A stretch of 7,223 nucleotides of DNA from an uncultured Acidobacteriota bacterium (GTDB lineage: Bacteria; Acidobacteriota; Terriglobia; Terriglobales; Acidobacteriaceae), in assembly GCA_903932385.1 (NCBI GenBank), contig CAIZGA010000423.1, forward strand, positions 1 through 7,223, in the 5' to 3' direction. Positions 1 through 5,668 of this stretch are shown piece by piece (the stretch's first letter is position 1; each line of letters opens with the position of its first letter). The position numbers were made by a program, and so were the translations under genes. The notes under the pieces are model-generated. The model saw only the letters and a program-made list of their open reading frames with translations, had not been told where the DNA came from and ran no database searches.

Positions 1-42
1 GAGCATTCGCAGGAACACATCTCCACTGCAGGGCCCATCTAG
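1..42 (+). other. Possible 3' end of an upstream gene
   Basis: Two + strand frames are open from the window edge to a stop beside the permease start. One ends in TAG at 40-42, directly before the ATG at 43 (13 codons, ending in STAGPI). The other ends in TGA at 44-46, giving an ATGA overlap with that ATG. Either arrangement would fit an operon with the permease, but the fragment is too short to identify or to choose between the frames. Confidence 0.2.
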
Positions 43-429
43 ATGAACGTGACGACGATTCACACCTGGTGCGCCATCCTCGCCGTGGTTTTTTCCGCCA
101 CCGCCGGAGACATCCTGCTGGCCGGCGCGATGCGCAACACCGGCGACCTCGACGACATCCGCGCACACAGCGGCCTGCTCGGCGCCATACGCGCGGTGGT
201 CACCAATCCCCTGCTGATTCTGGGCATCGCCTTCATGGCGGTGAGTTTTTTCTCGCTGCTGTTTGCGCTCAGCTGGGCAGACGTAAGTCTGGTGGCGCCG
301 GCAACAGCATCGCTGACTTTCATCAGCAATGCCTTCGCGGCAAAAATCTTTCTGCATGAAAATGTGGATCGCCGCCGCTGGATTGCCGCAGTGTTTGTCA
401 GCGCGGGCGTTCTGTTGCTGACTCGCTAG
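43..429 (+). CDS. Half-size EamA/DMT-superfamily membrane permease
   Basis: This is a 128-residue inner-membrane protein with four predicted helices at roughly residues 8-28, 54-77, 80-101 and 111-127. It is about the size of one EamA repeat or an SMR protein, whereas most EamA permeases have ten helices. The segment SLVAPATASLTF at 82-93 followed by a small-residue helix, a short charged loop (HENVDRRRW, 105-113) and a last hydrophobic helix is typical of the EamA C-terminal unit. Such half proteins are expected to work as dimers; the substrate cannot be told from sequence. The ATG is preceded by a weak CAGGG about 9 nt upstream. Its stop TAG overlaps the stop of the convergent uxaC gene within the palindrome CTAG. 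It could be the last gene of an operon entering from the left. Confidence 0.75.
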   Translation: MNVTTIHTWCAILAVVFSATAGDILLAGAMRNTGDLDDIRAHSGLLGAIRAVVTNPLLILGIAFMAVSFFSLLFALSWADVSLVAPATASLTFISNAFAAKIFLHENVDRRRWIAAVFVSAGVLLLTR

Positions 430-1844
430 AGCCGGTACGCCTTCTTCACCAGACCCACCGTCAAATCATGCAGCACGTCATACGCTTCCTCTTCTTCCAG
501 ACGATGCTGCGAAACCAGCCGCGCCAGAAATGCAGAGTCGATGCGCCGTGCCACGTCATGCCGCGCGGGGATGGAAAGAAACGCGCGCGTGTCATCGTTG
601 AAGCCAACGGTGTTGTAGAAACCGGCGGACTCCGTCGCCTGCTCGCGGAAACGCATCATGCCTTCGGGGCTGTCATGGAACCACCACGGCGGGCCCAGAC
701 GCAGGCAGGGATAATGCCCCGCCATCGGCGCCAGTTCACGACTGTAGTTGGTCTCGTCCAGCGTGAAGAGAATCAGCGTGAAGTTCGCTTCATTGCCAAA
801 GCGCGAAAGCAGCGGCCGCAGCGCATTCACGTAGTCGGTCTTCTGCGGAATGTCCGCGCCAATGTCTCGACCGAATTTTTTGAAGATCAGCAGATTATGG
901 TTCCGCACGCTGCCCGGATGCAACTGCATCACGAGACCATCTTCCACGCTCATGCGCGCCATCTCGGTCAGCATCTGCGCGCGGAAAAGTTCCTGCTCGG
1001 CTGCGTCGGCCCGGCCGCTGAAAATTTTGATGAAGAGCACTTCCGCTTCCGCCGTCGATAAATCTGCAGTCTGCGCCGTCGGATGTCCATGGTCTGTCGA
1101 GGTCGCACCTTGTGATTTGAAGAAGGCACGCCGTGCCTGCAACGCGCGCAGATATCCCTTCCACTGCGATGTATCCTCGCCGGTAATTTCGCCGAGGCGG
1201 ATGATGTTCTCGCGGAAGCCGGCGAAATCAGGATCAACAACCGGGTCGGGACGAAATGCCGGCAGCACGCGTCCCTTCCAACTCGACTTGCGAATCTTCT
1301 GGATGTCTTCCAGCGAATCATTCGGCGCATCGGTGGTGGTCAGCACTTCAATGCGGAAGCGGTCGAACAAGGCGCGCGGGCGGAACTCCGGTCGCGCAAT
1401 GGTTTCGCTGATGCCGTCGTAATACTCATCGGCAGTTTTTTCTGAGAGCCGCTCAGTGAATCCGAAGACGCGCGAGAAGGTGTAGTCCAGCCACATGCGC
1501 GAAGGTGTGCCGCGGAAGAGGAAATAATTTTTCGCGAAGATGCGCCACACAGCACGCGGATCATAATCGTTGACGCCGATGCCGAGTGACTCCATCGGTA
1601 TGCCCTGGCTGTACAGCATGCGCAGCACATAATGGTCGGGGATGATGAGCAGCGCCGTGGGATTGGGGAAGGCCTCGTCGTCGGCAAACCAGCGCGCGTT
1701 GGTGTGGCCATGCGGGCTGATGATGGGCAACTCGCGCACGGTGGCATACAGCCGCTGGGCGATGGGTAAGATGCTGGCGTCGGCGGGAAACAACGTATCG
1801 TCGTGCAATAACTGGTGGGTGGAGAGCATGGTCGTCTTGGACAT
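426..1844 (-). CDS. uxaC: Uronate (glucuronate/galacturonate) isomerase
   Basis: UxaC converts D-glucuronate to D-fructuronate and D-galacturonate to D-tagaturonate, the first cytoplasmic step of hexuronate breakdown (isomerase pathway). From the ATG at 1844 the protein has 472 residues, matching the family (about 470). It belongs to the amidohydrolase superfamily: the metal-binding HxH is seen in SPHGHTN (His45, His47), the family block EDGLVMQLHPGSVRNHN lies at 301-317, PPWWFHDSPEGMM at 385-397, and the late aspartate site in GFNDDTRAF at 414-422. The frame stays open to a GTG at 1934, but that codon lies inside the predicted transcription start and operator, so the ATG is preferred; a weak GGGA lies 9 nt before it. 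No other uronate gene is in the window, so the rest of the pathway must lie elsewhere. Control by a GntR-type repressor is inferred from the upstream palindrome. Confidence 0.95.
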   Translation of the reverse strand: MSKTTMLSTHQLLHDDTLFPADASILPIAQRLYATVRELPIISPHGHTNARWFADDEAFPNPTALLIIPDHYVLRMLYSQGIPMESLGIGVNDYDPRAVWRIFAKNYFLFRGTPSRMWLDYTFSRVFGFTERLSEKTADEYYDGISETIARPEFRPRALFDRFRIEVLTTTDAPNDSLEDIQKIRKSSWKGRVLPAFRPDPVVDPDFAGFRENIIRLGEITGEDTSQWKGYLRALQARRAFFKSQGATSTDHGHPTAQTADLSTAEAEVLFIKIFSGRADAAEQELFRAQMLTEMARMSVEDGLVMQLHPGSVRNHNLLIFKKFGRDIGADIPQKTDYVNALRPLLSRFGNEANFTLILFTLDETNYSRELAPMAGHYPCLRLGPPWWFHDSPEGMMRFREQATESAGFYNTVGFNDDTRAFLSIPARHDVARRIDSAFLARLVSQHRLEEEEAYDVLHDLTVGLVKKAYRL

Positions 1845-1920
1845 ACAATTCAATCCCGAGTTCGTTTCTGATTTAGTTCTTACCGACAACAATTTTTGAA
1901 GCTCAGCAGCAGGCACGAAA

Positions 1921-1935
1921 ATTGGTCGTACCACT
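1921..1935. promoter_or_regulatory. Putative GntR/FadR-subfamily operator of uxaC
   Basis: The + strand reads ATTGGTCGTACCACT, an inverted repeat with a 3-nt centre. It matches the PdhR-like box ATTGGTNNNACCAAT at 11 of 12 defined positions, and the core TNGTNNNACNA known for FadR-subfamily (FCD) GntR regulators perfectly. ExuR and UxuR, the hexuronate repressors of enterobacteria, belong to this subfamily and bind related TTGGT...ACCAA sites. The site covers the predicted transcription start of uxaC, a classic repressor position. The regulator gene is not in the window; its identity is inference. Confidence 0.55.
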
Positions 1936-1938
1936 TCA

Positions 1939-1967
1939 AATATACGCCCAAAAGAAATCCCTGCCAG
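1939..1967 (-). promoter_or_regulatory. Putative sigma-70-type promoter of uxaC
   Basis: On the minus strand a -35 box CTGGCA (1962-1967, 4/6 match) is followed after 17 nt by a -10 box TATATT (1939-1944, 5/6). Transcription would start near 1932, giving an uxaC leader of about 88 nt and ruling out the GTG at 1934 as start. The -35 box lies within the stem of the terminator of the preceding gene. Confidence 0.5.
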
Positions 1968-1982
1968 AGAAATTGGCAGGGA
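1950..1982 (-). terminator. Rho-independent terminator of the tRNA nucleotidyltransferase gene
   Basis: A perfect 9-bp stem TCCCTGCCA/TGGCAGGGA (1958-1966 with 1974-1982) encloses a 7-nt loop. Read on the minus strand it is followed at once by TTTCTTTT (1957-1950). It lies 21 bases beyond the stop of the nucleotidyltransferase gene, so that gene's transcript should end here and uxaC needs its own promoter. Confidence 0.85.
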
Positions 1983-2003
1983 GATCTGCGGAATGAATTT
2001 TAG

Positions 2004-3647
2004 CTAGCGCTTCTTCTTGGCAGGCTTGCTGGCTTTTTTCGCCGGCTTGGCTGGCTTCTTCGCCACTGGCTTGGCCTTAGGCTTGGATTTCGGCTTTGGC
2101 GCCGACTTGGATGCCTTCTTTGCGGCGGGCTTCGCAGCCTTCTTCGCGGCGGGCTTCGCTGCCTTCTTCGCAGCTGGCTTGGCAGCTGGCTTCGCAGCAG
2201 CAACCGGCTTTTTCGCTTCCGGCTTGGTGTGTTCCGCCTTCGCGGGAGCAACTTCGATGGCAACGGGCTCGACAGCAACTGCCTCTGGCACAGGCTTCAC
2301 CTTGCGGGTGCGCGGCTTCGGCTCGGCCTTCTTCACTGCGCGCGGACGGCGGATGTGCACCGGCGGCGGGGGGGCGGGCGGCGAATACGGCTCCAGGAAC
2401 GCCTTCATTTCTTCTGGCGTCTGCAGCTTGCCGTCCATCAACTCAAAGAACATCGTCTCCAGCAGTTCGCCATAACGCGGCAGGTCGGGAGTGATGCGCA
2501 TCTCCGTCATCATGACGTAGGGCACCTTCTGGCGAACCAGCGGCCAGACGTTGAAGAAGTTTTTGTACTTGTTCTGAATCGCAGCAACCTTGCCGGTGTA
2601 GCCCAGCCAGAGAACCGCATCGGGGTTCGAGCTGTTGAAGAGCTTCCAGGTAAGAGACGGTGTGGCCGCTTCCTTGCCCAGCAAACGCTTGCTGAATTCC
2701 TTGGTCTCTTTTTCCAGCGCGTCGATTTCCTTCACGAATCCGTGGCGCGGGAAGCTGCGCTTCAGCGTGGAGATGTCCTTGGGTGAAAGCTTGGCAGTCA
2801 TCAGCTCGAAGTTCGCTGCGGAAACATCCGGATAGATGCCCTGCACCTGCAGCTGCGCCATTACGTTGTAGAGTTCTTCCAGACCACGGGCATTCACCTT
2901 GGCGTGTGTCCACGCGGGGAAAATCTTCTTCATCCAGCCGGCTGCCTCAAACTCGCGCAGCACGCGCAACGGGTCGTCTTCGTGGATGATTTCTTCCAGC
3001 TCATATCCTCGGCTGTAGGAAGAGAGTGCGTCGATACAGTCTTCACTCTTTGCATTGTCAAAACGCGTCTGGGTCTTTTCATCCAGACTCCAACCCATGC
3101 GCGCCATAAAGCGGGTTGCACGCAGCAGCCGCGCGGGGTCTTCAATGAATCCAAAGTTGCTGACCAGCCGCAACTGGCGGCTTTCAATGTCTGCCACGCC
3201 GTTCATCGGGTCAATCAGCAGGCCGTAGGAGCCGTCATTCAGCGACAGCGCCATGGCATTGGCGGTAAAGTCACGCCGGTACAGGTCTTCCTTGATGCCG
3301 GCAGGCTTGTACACCGGCTTGCTCGGCTTGGGATAGGTCTCCGTACGCGCCGCAGTAACTTCCATCCGCACGCCGCCGGGAAATTTAAGAAAGAGGGTCT
3401 GCGAGGGCTCGTGTTCGCCGGTCAGCGTGGCACCGGCCTTTTCCAGGTCCTTGTGCAACTTCAAGGCGTTTCCCTGCACAGAGAGATCCAGGTCGCGCAC
3501 GGCCGAGCCGCTGGTAAGGTCGCGTACCGCACCGCCGGTCAGGAAGACCGTCATAGCCTTGGCGCGTGCCACATCGCGAACCAGATGCAGGGCTTTCAGT
3601 TGGGCTTGGGAAAGTCGGTTTTGCAGAAGGTAGTTATAATCGGCCAT
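2004..3647 (-). CDS. Class II CCA-adding enzyme / poly(A) polymerase family protein with H1-like lysine tail
   Basis: Family members add CCA to tRNA 3' ends or A tails to RNA, using a cytoplasmic nucleotidyltransferase. From the ATG at 3647 the protein has 547 residues. The catalytic head shows GGAVRD (38-43) and the metal-binding RDLDL (Asp52, Asp54), then RRDFTANAMA (124-133, ribose recognition and neck start) and EDPARLLRATRFMAR (169-183). No HD phosphohydrolase motif is visible. From about residue 423 a proline stretch leads into a low-complexity basic tail; residues 475-547 contain, by my count, 28 Lys, 24 Ala and 13 Pro. E. coli PcnB also has a basic C-terminal extension, arginine-rich, that aids RNA binding; a similar role here is inference. 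I cannot decide between CCA addition and polyadenylation, so no symbol is given. The frame is open to a GTG at 3755 (583 residues), but the added 36 residues show no domain; a GGAG lies 12 nt before the chosen ATG. Confidence 0.88.
   Translation of the reverse strand: MADYNYLLQNRLSQAQLKALHLVRDVARAKAMTVFLTGGAVRDLTSGSAVRDLDLSVQGNALKLHKDLEKAGATLTGEHEPSQTLFLKFPGGVRMEVTAARTETYPKPSKPVYKPAGIKEDLYRRDFTANAMALSLNDGSYGLLIDPMNGVADIESRQLRLVSNFGFIEDPARLLRATRFMARMGWSLDEKTQTRFDNAKSEDCIDALSSYSRGYELEEIIHEDDPLRVLREFEAAGWMKKIFPAWTHAKVNARGLEELYNVMAQLQVQGIYPDVSAANFELMTAKLSPKDISTLKRSFPRHGFVKEIDALEKETKEFSKRLLGKEAATPSLTWKLFNSSNPDAVLWLGYTGKVAAIQNKYKNFFNVWPLVRQKVPYVMMTEMRITPDLPRYGELLETMFFELMDGKLQTPEEMKAFLEPYSPPAPPPPVHIRRPRAVKKAEPKPRTRKVKPVPEAVAVEPVAIEVAPAKAEHTKPEAKKPVAAAKPAAKPAAKKAAKPAAKKAAKPAAKKASKSAPKPKSKPKAKPVAKKPAKPAKKASKPAKKKR
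2106..2177 (-). repeat. Three tandem 24-bp units in the lysine tail
   Basis: Three copies of a 24-bp unit encode PAAKKAAK, PAAKKAAK and PAAKKASK. Degenerate KPAAK and KPAKK units flank them on both sides. The copies differ mostly at third codon positions (for example GCG/GCA/GCT alanine codons), which suggests an old duplication kept for its protein sequence. Confidence 0.85.
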
Positions 3648-3904
3648 GCCGGATTTGAGCTCCGTTACGCCAGCGGAAAGAGGGATTCCGTCTGGCAAGT
3701 CGCCAGAAGCGACTGAAAATAAACCACTTGCGGTTAGATTTCTGCCGCGAACCACCCTAACTGTAACATAATGTTAGCGTCTTTGGCTACCCCACCGCAC
3801 AAATTCCCCGCGTTGACGCCTCCACATGCGAGAATGTCCGCAGGGATGGTGCAATCCAGCTTCTATCCCATAGATTTGTAACGCTTTAGCCGACGAGACC
3901 CGAA
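3648..3904. other. Divergent intergenic region between nucleotidyltransferase and unknown gene
   Basis: No gene is visible in these 257 bases apart from the possible 36-codon N-terminal extension of the nucleotidyltransferase (to GTG 3755). Promoters for both flanking genes should lie here, but I found no hexamer pair with good spacing: TTGACG at 3813-3818 lacks a -10 partner, and TAGATT at 3871-3876 lacks a -35. A palindrome at 3764-3776 and two overlapping hairpins at 3691-3713 are the visible structures. Confidence 0.6.
3764..3776. promoter_or_regulatory. Perfect palindrome TAACATAATGTTA, possible operator
   Basis: TAACAT and ATGTTA form a 6+6 bp inverted repeat around one A, within an otherwise GC-rich region between divergent genes. 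On the minus strand it contains TATGTT, which could serve as a -10 box for the nucleotidyltransferase gene, though no -35 box is evident. Its function is not established. Confidence 0.3.
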
Positions 3905-4459
3905 ATGTCCTCCAGCCGCAAAAAAGTCGTTGTTCGCCGCTTCAGCCGCGACTGGATTTCCGGCTTCGTGGACCCGGGTAACCTGCTGACCGGCTGCGGT
4001 TCCGAGGCCCGGCTGGAGCTGCTGGACCAGGATGGGCGGCTTTCCACCCTGCCGCTGAGCGAAGTGAAGATGGTTTCCTTTGTCCGCGAATTTGCCCCGG
4101 GCGACTCCGCCGCCAACCTGCAGAACGGGCCGGAGAAACTGCTGCGCCGCACCTTCAATGTCCGCCCGCGCACCGAGGGACTGTGGCTGCGCATGACCTT
4201 CCGCGACAATGACGTACTGGAAGGCGTAGCGCCGAATGATATTTCCCTGTTGGAATTGGAAGGCGTGCAGGTCACGCCGCCCGACATGCGTTCCAACACG
4301 CAGCGCATCTACGTCCCGCGGCTGGCGTTGACCGGGCTGCAAGTGCTGGCGGTAATTGGCGCGCCGGGCACAGCAGGCCGCCGCAAAGCCGCACCCACGG
4401 CCGAAGAAGAGCCGCTCGATCTGTTCACCGACCTTCCCAGCAATTCACGTCCGAATTAA
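3905..4459 (+). CDS. Conserved-looking protein of unknown function, two beta-rich repeats (DUF6982-like?)
   Basis: I do not recognise a function for this 184-residue cytoplasmic protein; it has no signal peptide or membrane helix. Residues 7-62 (VVVRRFSRDWISGFVDP ... LSEVKMVSFVREF) and 93-152 (LWLRMTFRDNDVLEGVAP ... LALTGLQVLAVIG) follow the same plan: a strand, a turn with a conserved Gly, an acidic middle, and a closing LxxVxxLxxV-like strand. This suggests a duplicated small beta-barrel unit. The plan resembles the DUF6982 family as I remember it; that label is tentative. Residues 154-184 are a charged, probably disordered tail. The ATG has no clear Shine-Dalgarno. It ends convergently on the alcohol dehydrogenase, the two stops sharing TTAA. 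Codon use looks like that of its neighbours, so it is probably a resident gene. Confidence 0.75.
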   Translation: MSSSRKKVVVRRFSRDWISGFVDPGNLLTGCGSEARLELLDQDGRLSTLPLSEVKMVSFVREFAPGDSAANLQNGPEKLLRRTFNVRPRTEGLWLRMTFRDNDVLEGVAPNDISLLELEGVQVTPPDMRSNTQRIYVPRLALTGLQVLAVIGAPGTAGRRKAAPTAEEEPLDLFTDLPSNSRPN

Positions 4460-5505
4460 CTACGTGGCAGCGTTTTCAAATCCAGCACAAAGCGATATTT
4501 CACATCGCCTTTGACGACGCGTTCCCATGCCTCGCCGAGTTTGTCGAAACTGGTCAGCTCGATGTCCGCAACAATGTTGTGTTCGGCGCACACGTCGAGC
4601 ATCTCCTGAATCTGCGGATTGCCGCCGACCATGGATCCGGCGAACGAGCGACGATTGGCCACGATGGAAAACGGGTGGATGGAGACGGGCTTCTCCGGCA
4701 GGCCCACCATGCAGTAGGTTCCGTTCAGCTTCACCATCGCCAGCATCTGGTCCAAATCATGCGGAGCAGAGACGGCATCGAGTATGAAGTCGAGCGAGCC
4801 TTTGTGCCGCGCGAGTTCATCAGGATTCTTTGTCACTACAACTTCATCCGCGCCCAGGCGTTTTCCGTCGGCCACCTTACCCGGCGATGTGGTGAACAAC
4901 ACCACATGCGCGCCCATCATGTGGGCAAACTTCAGCCCCATGTGTCCCAGACCGCCCAGACCAACAATGCCCACCTTCATTCCGGGGCCAACCTTCCAGT
5001 GGCGCAGCGGGCTGTAAGTGGTAATGCCCGCGCAGAGCAGCGGCGCAGCGGCGGCGGGATCCAACTTGGGAGAAAGTGTGAAGGCAAAATCCTCGCGCAC
5101 CACGATGTTGTTGGCGTAGCCGCCGTAGGTAATATTGCCGTCGTAATCCTTCGCGTTGTAGGTGCCGATGGCGCCGCTTTCGCAGTAGGGCTGTTCCTGC
5201 GCCAGACAGTTGGCACACTTGCCGCAGCTATCAATGAAGACGCCGACGGCTGCGCGATCGCCTTCCTTGAACTTCTTCACCGAACTGCCGGCCTTGGCCA
5301 CTCGGCCCACAATCTCATGGCCCGGCACCATGGGATACATCGATCCGCCCCACTCATTGCGTGCCTGATGAATATCCGAGTGGCAGATGCCGCTGAATTC
5401 AATCTCAATCAGAATGTCCTTCGGCCCCGGATCGCGGCGGCTGAAGCTGTAGGGGCTGAGCGGTGACGTCGTATCCGTTGCTGCGTAGCCATGCGATGAA
5501 ATCAA
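4456..5505 (-). CDS. Zinc-dependent NAD(P) alcohol dehydrogenase (YahK/cinnamyl-ADH type)
   Basis: This medium-chain dehydrogenase should reduce aldehydes, or oxidise primary alcohols, with NAD(P)H and zinc in the cytoplasm. From the TTG at 5505 it has 349 residues, the usual length. Catalytic zinc ligands are Cys41 (GICHSDIH), His63-Glu64 (PGHEIVG) and probably Cys158. The structural zinc site is Cys94, Cys97, Cys100 and Cys108. The cofactor fold begins with GLGGLG at 182-187. The C-terminal KYRFVLD (336-342) is typical of the YahK group, which mostly prefers NADPH; the exact substrate is unknown. The TTG start is chosen because GAGGG lies 5 nt before it and the N-terminus (ISSHGYAATDTTSP) then fits the family. 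An in-frame ATG at 5598 sits right at the end of the upstream terminator, and the TTG at 5715 would overlap the neighbouring gene. Confidence 0.92.
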   Translation of the reverse strand: MISSHGYAATDTTSPLSPYSFSRRDPGPKDILIEIEFSGICHSDIHQARNEWGGSMYPMVPGHEIVGRVAKAGSSVKKFKEGDRAAVGVFIDSCGKCANCLAQEQPYCESGAIGTYNAKDYDGNITYGGYANNIVVREDFAFTLSPKLDPAAAAPLLCAGITTYSPLRHWKVGPGMKVGIVGLGGLGHMGLKFAHMMGAHVVLFTTSPGKVADGKRLGADEVVVTKNPDELARHKGSLDFILDAVSAPHDLDQMLAMVKLNGTYCMVGLPEKPVSIHPFSIVANRRSFAGSMVGGNPQIQEMLDVCAEHNIVADIELTSFDKLGEAWERVVKGDVKYRFVLDLKTLPRS

Positions 5506-5510
5506 GATTG

Positions 5511-5515
5511 CCCTC
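5511..5515 (-). promoter_or_regulatory. Shine-Dalgarno GAGGG setting the TTG start of the alcohol dehydrogenase
   Basis: GAGGG on the minus strand stands 5 nt before TTG 5503-5505. No comparable site precedes the upstream in-frame ATG at 5598 at normal distance, so this site decides the start. Confidence 0.7.
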
Positions 5516-5540
5516 GGTATTGCTGAAATGTGTTGATGAA

Positions 5541-5561
5541 CAGCCGCCGATATTGCGGCTG
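5541..5561. repeat. Inverted repeat in the alcohol dehydrogenase leader
   Basis: CAGCCGC and GCGGCTG form a perfect 7-bp stem around a 7-nt loop. It lies about 35 bases upstream of the TTG start and is not followed by a T-run on either strand, so it is not an intrinsic terminator. It may be a regulator binding site or an mRNA hairpin. Confidence 0.55.
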
Positions 5562-5599
5562 CATAGTTTCTATCGTATCGAAATTCAATCGCCGCCATG

Positions 5600-5631
5600 A
5601 AAAATGCCCCACCTCTGCAGAAGCGGGGCAT
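5600..5631 (-). terminator. Rho-independent terminator of the small membrane protein gene
   Basis: A 7-bp stem ATGCCCC/GGGGCAT (5604-5610 with 5625-5631) encloses a 14-nt loop that can pair a little further. On the minus strand a run of five T follows, at 5604-5600, its first T shared with the stem end. It stands 37 bases past the stop of the membrane protein gene. Confidence 0.75.
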
Positions 5632-5668
5632 GTTGATGACGCAATATTTTCTGCTGCAACTTTTATCG

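Noticed and set aside
468..1061. 197-codon + strand ORF opposite uxaC
   Set aside because: Antisense shadow of a well-supported gene; Arg/His-rich composition typical of a GC-rich reverse frame, no recognisable motif.
1845..1934. N-terminal extension of uxaC to GTG 1934
   Set aside because: It would begin inside the operator and at the predicted transcription start, exceeds the family length and adds no family sequence.
2007..2225. Lysine-rich tail as a separate histone-like gene
   Set aside because: It is in one uninterrupted frame with the enzyme core, and no start codon with a ribosome binding site was seen at the boundary.
2361..2382. G-rich tract as a G-quadruplex
   Set aside because: Only two runs reach three or more G; the pattern is explained by proline codons of the opposite gene.
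2904..3716. 270-codon + strand ORF opposite the nucleotidyltransferase
   Set aside because: It lies wholly antisense to the conserved catalytic motifs of the real gene; its sequence shows no domain.
3863..4342. 159- and 140-codon minus strand ORFs opposite the unknown gene
   Set aside because: They compete with the + strand frame, but that frame has the more protein-like composition, an internal repeat and a tidy convergent stop.
4579..5466. 295-codon + strand ORF opposite the alcohol dehydrogenase
   Set aside because: Mirror frame of the dehydrogenase; His/Arg/Ala-rich and featureless.
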